A stretch of 20,049 nt of DNA, taken from assembly GCA_018825335.1 (NCBI GenBank), contig JAHJEW010000011.1, forward strand, positions 1 through 20,049, read 5' to 3'. A program made the translations under genes and the position numbers. Shown here piece after piece: positions 14,932 through 20,049 of the stretch. This DNA is from Patescibacteria group bacterium. Lineage in GTDB: Bacteria; Patescibacteriota; Gracilibacteria; UBA1369. How positions within the stretch are numbered: the first letter of the stretch is position 1; each line of letters starts with the position of its first letter. The notes under the pieces were generated by a model, which saw only the letters and a list, made by a program, of their open reading frames with translations, had not been told where the DNA came from and did no database searches.

Positions 14932-15714
14932 ATGCAATTTTGGCACGAAAACGGGATGAAGATCGGTATTAAGGACGATCGGGAACTCAAACTCATGCGC
15001 GAAAGCGGCAGAATTTTGGGAATCATCCTTCACAAACTTGAAAAAATGATCGCCCCGGGCATCAGCTGCCTTGACCTGGACAGGGAAGCCGCCCGGCTCA
15101 TGAAAAAGTTCAATGTAAAACCTTCTTTTAAAGGATACGGAGGCTTCCCCGCCAATATATGCACCAATGTCAACGACCAGGTTGTTCATGGTATCCCGGG
15201 AGCCGCAATTCTTAAAGAGGGAGATATCATCACCATCGACTGCGGCATAAACTATGAAGGATTCCACAGCGACTCCGCCATTCAGGTCGGCGTGGGAAAA
15301 ATCGATGAAAAAACGAAAAAGTTCCTTTTGACAGCGGAAAAAGCCCTGTATAAAGCAATAGACATGGCCCGGCCGGGAGTCAGAATCGGCAAAATCAGCG
15401 CCGTTATCCAGTCTACCGTTGAAAAAAAAGGATATTCGGTGGTAAGAGAGCTTGTAGGTCACGGCATTGGCAAAAGTGTACACGAAGACCCGCCGGTACC
15501 AAACTTTAAAGATCACGATCCGGGCCCCGTTCTTCGCCCGGGGATGACCATCGCCATCGAACCGATAATCTGCATGGGTAAAAGAGATATAAAACTGGCC
15601 CGTGACGGCTGGACATACGTCACAAAAGATGGCTCTTTGTCAACCCAGGTGGAACATACAATCGCAATCACCGAAAAAGGCTCTGAAATACTCACGAAAA
15701 GGCCCAAATCCTGA
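14932..15714 (+). CDS. map: Type I methionine aminopeptidase
   Basis: Removes the initiator methionine from new proteins using two metal ions. Metal ligands in this reading are D103, D114, H177, E210 and E241, with H86 and H184 also in conserved places (VVHGIPG and KSVHED). I chose the ATG at 14932, 4 bases after the adk stop, which gives 260 residues. The ATG at 14956 would start MKIGIKDDRELKLMRESG and align better with the E. coli N-terminus, so it is a real alternative. A TTG at 14905 inside adk is less likely. The protein has no N-terminal zinc-finger extension. It stops with TGA. Confidence 0.95.
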   Translation: MQFWHENGMKIGIKDDRELKLMRESGRILGIILHKLEKMIAPGISCLDLDREAARLMKKFNVKPSFKGYGGFPANICTNVNDQVVHGIPGAAILKEGDIITIDCGINYEGFHSDSAIQVGVGKIDEKTKKFLLTAEKALYKAIDMARPGVRIGKISAVIQSTVEKKGYSVVRELVGHGIGKSVHEDPPVPNFKDHDPGPVLRPGMTIAIEPIICMGKRDIKLARDGWTYVTKDGSLSTQVEHTIAITEKGSEILTKRPKS

Positions 15715-15729
15715 CATCCTAAAAAAGTG

Positions 15730-15758
15730 TTGCAAAGACATATGTTTTTATGTAGAAT
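15730..15758 (+). promoter_or_regulatory. Promoter for infA and the alpha-type gene set
   Basis: TTGCAA (15730-15735) and TAGAAT (15753-15758) are exactly 17 bases apart in the 100-base gap between map and infA (15715-15814). The hexamers match consensus at 4 and 5 positions. Transcription would start near 15765 with a leader of about 50 bases. The gap also holds an AGAGGA (15791-15796), but it lies about 18 bases before the infA ATG, too far for a normal ribosome-binding site. Confidence 0.6.
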
Positions 15759-15814
15759 CCTTACGCTATTCGCAATTTTTATCTCTATTAAGAGGAAAAA
15801 CAGCAAAATAATTT

Positions 15815-16150
15815 ATGGGTAAAGAGGTCATTGAAGCACTTGGAGAGGTCATCGAGGCGCTTCCGAACACAATGTTTCGGGTAAAACTGCTTGACGAAAA
15901 CTACAAGGATCACGAAGTTCTTGCTCATATATCGGGGCGAATGAGAATAAATCACATTCGCATATTACCCGGCGACAAAGTAACCGTAGAATTAACCCCT
16001 TACGACCTTTCCAAAGGAAGAATCATCTTCCGCCACAAGAACTTCAGGGGCCCCCTGCCGCAACCGGAAAGCCCTGAAATAGCTCTGGTCGCTCCTAAAA
16101 AAGATGAGAACAAAGAAGAAAAAGAAGATAGCGAAAACACTGCGGAATAA
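15815..16150 (+). CDS. infA: Translation initiation factor IF-1 with acidic C-terminal tail
   Basis: Binds the ribosomal A site during initiation. The OB-fold core, residues 1-75, is clearly IF-1: LPNTMFRVKL (16-25), HISGRMRINHIRILPGDKV (38-56) and TPYDLSKGRIIFRHK (61-75). The normal protein ends here at about 72 residues. This one has 36 further residues, first proline-rich (PLPQPESPE) and then strongly acidic (KKDENKEEKEDSENTAE at 95-111). The tail is in frame and encoded without disruption. It precedes rpmJ by 24 bases. Confidence 0.96.
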   Translation: MGKEVIEALGEVIEALPNTMFRVKLLDENYKDHEVLAHISGRMRINHIRILPGDKVTVELTPYDLSKGRIIFRHKNFRGPLPQPESPEIALVAPKKDENKEEKEDSENTAE

Positions 16151-16174
16151 ATCAAAACTAAGATATTAAATATC

Positions 16175-16288
16175 ATGAAAGTAAGATCATCGGTAAAAAA
16201 AATTTGTGCTAAATGTCAGGTAATACGACGAAAAGGCGTTGTAAGAGTAATATGTCCTACAAAAAAGCATAAACAAAGACAAGGATAA
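16175..16288 (+). CDS. rpmJ: 50S ribosomal protein L36
   Basis: Small zinc-binding large-subunit protein, 37 residues, between infA and rpsM as in the alpha-type order of many bacteria. The translation starts MKVRSSVKKICAKCQVIRRK and ends CPTKKHKQRQG. The ligands C11, C14, C27 and H32 fit the C-x2-C-x12-C-x4-H zinc ribbon. The ATG at 16175 is the only plausible start. It is short, so confidence rests on the near-complete match to the family. Confidence 0.96.
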   Translation: MKVRSSVKKICAKCQVIRRKGVVRVICPTKKHKQRQG

Positions 16289-16305
16289 TTTATTAAATCC
16301 CGCAC

Positions 16306-16680
16306 ATGGCACGCATTGCCGGAGTTAATCTCCCAAAAGAAAAAAGAGTTGAAATCGGACTGACCACGATTTACGGAATAGGCAAAAACCTGAGCAATCG
16401 CATACTTAAAGAGGTCAATATTGATCCAAATATAAAGATAAACGATCTAAATGAAAATCAACTTGCTATTTTACGTGAAAAAATTGAAAAAATGGCCGTT
16501 GAGGGAGATCTGCGCAGACGTGTACAGATGGATGTAAAACGACTTCAGGAAGTGGGTTCGTACCGCGGATTCCGTCACAGAAAAGGTCTTCCCGTTCGCG
16601 GACAACAGACAAAAACCAATGCACGTACAAGAAAAGGAAAGAGAAAGACTGTTGCCAACAAGAAGATCGCGACCAAGTAA
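16306..16680 (+). CDS. rpsM: 30S ribosomal protein S13
   Basis: Head protein that contacts the P-site tRNA and L5. The 124 residues start MARIAGVNLPKEKRVEIGLT and end with SYRGFRHRKGLPVRGQQTKT (85-104) and the basic tail NARTRKGKRK (105-114), as in the family. It lies 17 bases after rpmJ and 11 before rpsK. Confidence 0.97.
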   Translation: MARIAGVNLPKEKRVEIGLTTIYGIGKNLSNRILKEVNIDPNIKINDLNENQLAILREKIEKMAVEGDLRRRVQMDVKRLQEVGSYRGFRHRKGLPVRGQQTKTNARTRKGKRKTVANKKIATK

Positions 16681-16691
16681 CACCACTAAAC

Positions 16692-17195
16692 ATGGCTGAA
16701 AAAACTGAAAAAATGGAGAAATCAGTTGAAAAAACATCCGGAGATAAAGCTCCGGTAAAGGATGAAGTGACAGCTGAAACCAAAGCCGTTGAAAAAACGG
16801 AGAAAAGCGCAGCCCCGAAAAAAACCAAAAAGAAGCCAAAGAGAAGATTGGTGGTGGAAGGAAAAGCATATATTCAGGCATCCTTCAATAATACCATCGT
16901 TTCAATTGCTGATACGGAAGGACAAATCCTCAGCTGGAGCAGCGCCGGAGCGAACGGATTCAAGGGGCCAAAAAAAGCCACCCCGTACGCCGCTCAGGTT
17001 TCAGCCGAAAAAGCCGCTGAAAAAGCAAAAGTTTACGGCGTGGAAAGAGTGCATGTTGTAGTAAAGGGAGCCGGTAACGGACGTGAGCAGGCAATTCGTG
17101 GCCTGCAAACCGGTGGCATTAACGTTGAATCCATAACCGACGTTACTACCATCCCGCATAACGGCTGCAGGCAAAAGAAATCGCGCCGGGTATAA
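16692..17195 (+). CDS. rpsK: 30S ribosomal protein S11 with charged N-terminal extension
   Basis: Platform protein near the E site, forming the mRNA exit. The core begins near 51 (RRLVVEGKAYIQASFNNT, 51-68) and includes DTEGQILSWSSAGANGFKG and the end PHNGCRQKKSRRV. The Asn-Gly in PHNGC is the site of isoaspartate formation in E. coli S11. Residues 1-50 are an extra lysine/glutamate/threonine-rich segment (MAEKTEKMEK through KTKKKPK). No internal ATG gives a normal start at the core, so the ATG at 16692 is kept; it gives 167 residues against the usual 129. Confidence 0.96.
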   Translation: MAEKTEKMEKSVEKTSGDKAPVKDEVTAETKAVEKTEKSAAPKKTKKKPKRRLVVEGKAYIQASFNNTIVSIADTEGQILSWSSAGANGFKGPKKATPYAAQVSAEKAAEKAKVYGVERVHVVVKGAGNGREQAIRGLQTGGINVESITDVTTIPHNGCRQKKSRRV

Positions 17196-17206
17196 TTTAA
17201 TTAATT

Positions 17207-17815
17207 ATGTCAAAATATACAGGTCCAAAATATCGTCTTTGTCGCCGTGAAGGAATAAATCTCTTCGGAAACGAGAAATATAATCTGAAAAAGAAAAATT
17301 ACGCCCCCGGCCAGCACGGACCAAAAGGAACATTCAGCAAACAGTCCGAATACGCAAGGCAACTTAGAGAAAAACAGAAGTTGAAGAGATTTTACGGAAT
17401 AACGGAAAGACAAATGCTTAATTACTACAAAAAAGCTACCAGGAAAAAAGAAATAACAGGTACCACCATGCTTAAAGAGCTGGAATCACGTTTTGACAAT
17501 GTAATTTTCCGCGCGGGTCTCGCAAATTCCAGACCGCAGGCAAGACAAATGGTAAATCACGGACATTTTAAGGTAAACGGCATCCGCATGAACATACCTT
17601 CTTATCAGGTAAAAACCGGAGATAAGTTTGAAATCGTTGATCGGGTAAAAGGATCCAGCCTTTACGGCAATCTCGATAAAAAGAAATTCGCTCCCGCAAC
17701 ATGGATTAAAATAGACCTAAAGAAGCTGGGAGGAGAAGTGGTTCGTGAACTGGAGGAAGAAGATCTGGAAAAAGCTATACAAATGAACTTGGTGGTAGAA
17801 TACTACTCCAAGTAA
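17207..17815 (+). CDS. rpsD: 30S ribosomal protein S4, zinc-less type
   Basis: Primary assembly protein of the 16S rRNA 5' domain. The 202 residues contain the S4 RNA-binding fold around 94-140 (SRFDNVIFRAGLANSRPQAR, 94-113, and VNGIRMNIPSYQV). Of the four zinc cysteines found in C+ S4, only C12 remains; the positions near 26 and 31 are KYNLKKKNY, so zinc is not expected. The C-terminus reads LEKAIQMNLVVEYYSK. It precedes rpoA by 31 bases. Confidence 0.97.
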   Translation: MSKYTGPKYRLCRREGINLFGNEKYNLKKKNYAPGQHGPKGTFSKQSEYARQLREKQKLKRFYGITERQMLNYYKKATRKKEITGTTMLKELESRFDNVIFRAGLANSRPQARQMVNHGHFKVNGIRMNIPSYQVKTGDKFEIVDRVKGSSLYGNLDKKKFAPATWIKIDLKKLGGEVVRELEEEDLEKAIQMNLVVEYYSK

Positions 17816-17846
17816 AAAAACTAATAATTTATAACCCACTTCTCGA

Positions 17847-18821
17847 ATGCATCAGATTCAGGCCGAAATCGGCATTCCGAAGATTAAAACTGAGAGAATC
17901 AGCTCTTCTCATGCAGTGTTCACGGTAAGTCCCCTCCCGCCGGGATACGGTACAACTGTTGGAAACAGCTTTAGAAGAATCCTTCTCTCATCACTTCCGG
18001 GTGCCTGCGTTACCGGTGTGAAAATCGACGGTATTAGCCATGAATACTCCTCTATTAAAGGAGTAAAAGACAGTATTTTGGATATCACGCTCAATCTAAA
18101 ACTTTTGAATCTGAAAAAACCCACGAGCGAACCCTCTTTCCTGACCCTCAGTGCAAACAAGGAAGGCGAAGTGACGGCAAAAGACATTAAATGTCCAAGC
18201 GACGTGGAAATCCTCAACCCTGATCTTTACATAACAACACTGGAGAAAGGCGCCAAATTCAACATGGAAATCCGTGTGGAAAAAGGCGTGGGTTATATTC
18301 CCGCCGCCCAGCGCCAAAAAGAAGAAACTGATTCGGATATGATTGTTCTGGATTCAATTTATTCTCCGGTCCGCAGAGTCCGCTACGAGGTTGAATCAAC
18401 CCGTGTCGGACAAATGACAAACCTGGACAAACTGAAGCTGGAAATAATGACGGACGGCTCAATAAGCCCCGAAGACGCGCTAAAGTTTTCATCCAACATA
18501 CTGCAATCTTATTTTAATCTGTTCAACCAGGAAAACGCGATTGTTGAAGAAGACTTTATGAGCGATTTTAAGAAGATCCAGGAAAAAGAACAGGAAGATG
18601 AAAAGAACAAGCCCGCACAGGAATCATACACACCCATTGAAATCCTGGGATTCTCCCCGCGCACACTTAATGCACTGATTAACGGAGGCATCGGCTCGGT
18701 GGAGCAACTTGAAAAATGCACCGAAAGCAAGTTGACTAATCTTCGCGGATTTGGTAAAAAAGCGCTCACAGAGGTGGGAGAGGCGCTGGAAACAAAAGGA
18801 AAAGCACTCTCAAAAGAATAA
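17847..18821 (+). CDS. rpoA: DNA-directed RNA polymerase subunit alpha
   Basis: Dimeric scaffold that starts polymerase assembly and, through its C-terminal domain, binds UP elements and activators. The 324-residue protein has the N-terminal domain to about 230 (TTVGNSFRRILLSSLPGA, 36-53), a charged flexible linker (about 235-260) and the CTD from about 262. In the CTD, R272 and N275 align with E. coli R265 and N268 and GFGKK (301-305) is the second helix-hairpin-helix part, so DNA contact is likely. The position of E. coli K271 is I278. It sits between rpsD and rplQ. Confidence 0.97.
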   Translation: MHQIQAEIGIPKIKTERISSSHAVFTVSPLPPGYGTTVGNSFRRILLSSLPGACVTGVKIDGISHEYSSIKGVKDSILDITLNLKLLNLKKPTSEPSFLTLSANKEGEVTAKDIKCPSDVEILNPDLYITTLEKGAKFNMEIRVEKGVGYIPAAQRQKEETDSDMIVLDSIYSPVRRVRYEVESTRVGQMTNLDKLKLEIMTDGSISPEDALKFSSNILQSYFNLFNQENAIVEEDFMSDFKKIQEKEQEDEKNKPAQESYTPIEILGFSPRTLNALINGGIGSVEQLEKCTESKLTNLRGFGKKALTEVGEALETKGKALSKE

Positions 18822-18829
18822 ATCAAACC

Positions 18830-19183
18830 ATGAGACATCAAGTTAGAAAAAAAAGTCTGAACATGCCGCGAAGCCGCAAGAACCTTATGATGAAGAATCT
18901 CGCGACATCTTTAATCCTTCATGAAAAGGTAAAAACAACGCAGGCCAGAGCCAGTGTTCTGCAACCGATTGTCGAGCAATTGATTCACGATGCAAAAAAC
19001 ACCAATAAAGTGCTTGCCATAAGAAAAGTGAACTCATACATCCAAAGTGAAATGGGATCCAGGAAGCTGATCGAAGAAATAAACAAACGATACCAGAACA
19101 AAAGCGGAGGCTATACCAGAATTACAAAACTCGGTTTCAGGGCAGGTGATGCCGCTCCATTGGTACAAATTGAACTGACTTAG
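18830..19183 (+). CDS. rplQ: 50S ribosomal protein L17
   Basis: Large-subunit protein near the tunnel exit. The 117-residue protein begins MRHQVRKKSLNMPRSRKN, continues with NLATSLILHEKVKTTQARA (24-42, the L-H-E-x-x-x-T-T motif) and ends GGYTRITKLGFRAGDAAPLV. The N-terminus differs a little from the usual R-H-x-x-G...L-x-R. It follows rpoA by 8 bases, ends with TAG, and precedes rplM by 5 bases. Confidence 0.96.
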   Translation: MRHQVRKKSLNMPRSRKNLMMKNLATSLILHEKVKTTQARASVLQPIVEQLIHDAKNTNKVLAIRKVNSYIQSEMGSRKLIEEINKRYQNKSGGYTRITKLGFRAGDAAPLVQIELT

Positions 19184-19188
19184 CAATA

Positions 19189-19620
19189 ATGAAAACATTC
19201 TCACCCAAAAAACAGGATATTCAAAGAAAATGGTACATCGTGGATGTTAAAGACCGGACACTCGGCAAAGCGGCCACTAAAATCGCAAACATTCTTAGAG
19301 GCAAGAATAAACCCATTTTCGCACCGCACGTGGATTGCGGCGATTATGTTGTTGTCATTAACGCCAAAGATATCCACATGACGGGAAGCAAAGTAAATAA
19401 GAAGAAATATTATAGACACACGCGCTATCCAAACGGATTAAAGGAAGAAACAGCCATGGAAGTACTGAACAAACACCCGGAGAGAGTACTGGAACGTGCC
19501 GTCGCCGGCATGATTCCGCCAAACAAACTTAAACAGGCGATCCTTGGTAAACTTAAAGTATACGCCGGCGCCGAGCATCAGCACGAAGCACAAAAGCCGG
19601 AGCCCATTAAACTATCTTAA
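19189..19620 (+). CDS. rplM: 50S ribosomal protein L13
   Basis: Early-assembly large-subunit protein. The 143 residues contain WYIVDVKDRTLGKAATKIA (residue 16 onward), HVDCGDYVVVINA and the RHTRYPNGLK stretch followed by VLERAVAGMIPPNKL. The sequence ends with a short hydrophilic tail. It directly follows rplQ; the truA and ecfA genes often found between them in Firmicutes are absent. rpsI follows after 2 bases. Confidence 0.97.
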   Translation: MKTFSPKKQDIQRKWYIVDVKDRTLGKAATKIANILRGKNKPIFAPHVDCGDYVVVINAKDIHMTGSKVNKKKYYRHTRYPNGLKEETAMEVLNKHPERVLERAVAGMIPPNKLKQAILGKLKVYAGAEHQHEAQKPEPIKLS

Positions 19621-19622
19621 AC

Positions 19623-20033
19623 ATGCCTCAAAAAGCCGCATCATCCGAATATTTCTACGCTTCAGGGAAAAGAAAGACATCCATTGCCCGTGTCAGACTA
19701 TATCCGAACGGCAAAGGTGACATTGTGGTAAACGAAAAACCGTCCCAGAAGTATTTTACACTCCTTACCTCAAAGGGAATTATTTACTCCCCTCTCAAGC
19801 TGACGGGAACAAACAAAAAATTCGATATCAGCATAAAAGTTTGCGGCGGCGGAATAAGCTCCCAGGCCGAAGCCGTCCGCCACGGAATCGCCCGCGCATT
19901 ACTGCAGTACGATCCGCAGCTTCGCGCCACCCTGAAAAAAGCCGGATACCTGACCCGTGACGCCCGCATAAAGGAAAGAAAGAAGCCGGGGTTAAAGAGA
20001 GCACGTCGAGCTCCACAATTTAGCAAGCGCTAA
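19623..20033 (+). CDS. rpsI: 30S ribosomal protein S9
   Basis: Head protein whose C-terminal tail touches the P-site tRNA anticodon stem. The 136 residues include ASGKRKTSIARVRL (13-26), GGGISSQAEAVRHGIARAL and the canonical basic end RRAPQFSKR. The start ATG follows rplM by 2 bases, and the stop lies 16 bases before the window edge. The window ends in AAGGCCTTTTATT-like sequence that may begin a terminator but cannot be judged. Confidence 0.97.
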   Translation: MPQKAASSEYFYASGKRKTSIARVRLYPNGKGDIVVNEKPSQKYFTLLTSKGIIYSPLKLTGTNKKFDISIKVCGGGISSQAEAVRHGIARALLQYDPQLRATLKKAGYLTRDARIKERKKPGLKRARRAPQFSKR

Positions 20034-20049
20034 AAAGGCCTTTTATTCA

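Noticed and set aside
15791..15796. AGAGGA as a Shine-Dalgarno for infA
   Set aside because: It is about 18 bases before the ATG, beyond the usual spacing, and no other gene in the block has a similar site.
15602..15811. A small open frame over the end of map and the map-infA gap
   Set aside because: It runs in another frame through map and ends before infA, has no family likeness and overlaps the promoter.
20019..20044. Hairpin TTTAGC-AAGC-GCTAAA at the rpsI stop followed by AAAAGGCCTTTT as a terminator
   Set aside because: The first stem lies largely in the conserved end of S9, the second palindrome has no loop, and the window ends before any full T-run, so a terminator cannot be supported.
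1..20049. A novel defence, mobile or biosynthetic system
   Set aside because: All plus-strand genes match well-known translation, secretion and core metabolism families in a conserved order, and there is no unassigned gene of useful size.

Overview
The window is a single, very compact translation-gene block from a bacterium. All genes but one run on the + strand. I read 35 protein-coding genes: 34 on the + strand, from fusA to rpsI, and the 5' end of one divergent gene at the left edge. No rRNA, tRNA, CRISPR array, insertion sequence or prophage is visible. The longest non-coding stretch is about 130 bases, so no gap exceeds 300 bases.

Organism: the gene order (fusA-tuf, then S10, spc and alpha operon genes, then rplM-rpsI) is bacterial. 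TGA is used as a stop (secY, map), so this is not a code-25 lineage (Gracilibacteria/SR1), in which TGA encodes glycine. rpmD (L30) is missing between rpsE and rplO, and no + strand gene has a recognisable Shine-Dalgarno core at normal spacing. The genes are short-spaced, and several ribosomal proteins carry low-complexity tails. These traits fit a Candidate Phyla Radiation (Patescibacteria) genome, possibly near Peregrinibacteria. That placement is inference, and L30 loss alone does not prove it.

Layout: 1-179 (- strand) is the N-terminus of an archaeal-type phosphoenolpyruvate carboxylase. 180-311 is a divergent promoter region with a near-consensus promoter for fusA. 312-3684 is fusA-tuf, without the usual rpsL-rpsG in front. 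3693-8923 is the S10 cluster (rpsJ, rplC, D, W, B, rpsS, rplV, rpsC, rplP, rpmC, rpsQ), interrupted by an 89-nt gap with two hairpins after rpsJ and a 53-nt gap with a candidate promoter before rplP. 8937-14286 is the spc cluster (rplN, X, E, rpsN, rpsH, rplF, rplR, rpsE, rplO, secY), followed by adk and map to 15714. A 100-nt gap with a good promoter leads into infA, rpmJ, rpsM, rpsK, rpsD, rpoA and rplQ (15815-19183). rplM-rpsI (19189-20033) closes the block.

Together the genes supply two elongation factors, initiation factor IF-1, 25 ribosomal proteins' worth of small- and large-subunit parts plus further partners, the RNA polymerase alpha subunit, the SecY channel, adenylate kinase and methionine aminopeptidase. 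The core is conserved and ordinary, and I do not see a new defence, mobile or biosynthetic system. The points worth a second look are the archaeal-type PEP carboxylase, the SD-less starts, the structured rpsJ-rplC gap, the internal rplP promoter and the unusual tails on IF-1, S11, S5, L22, L24 and S19.
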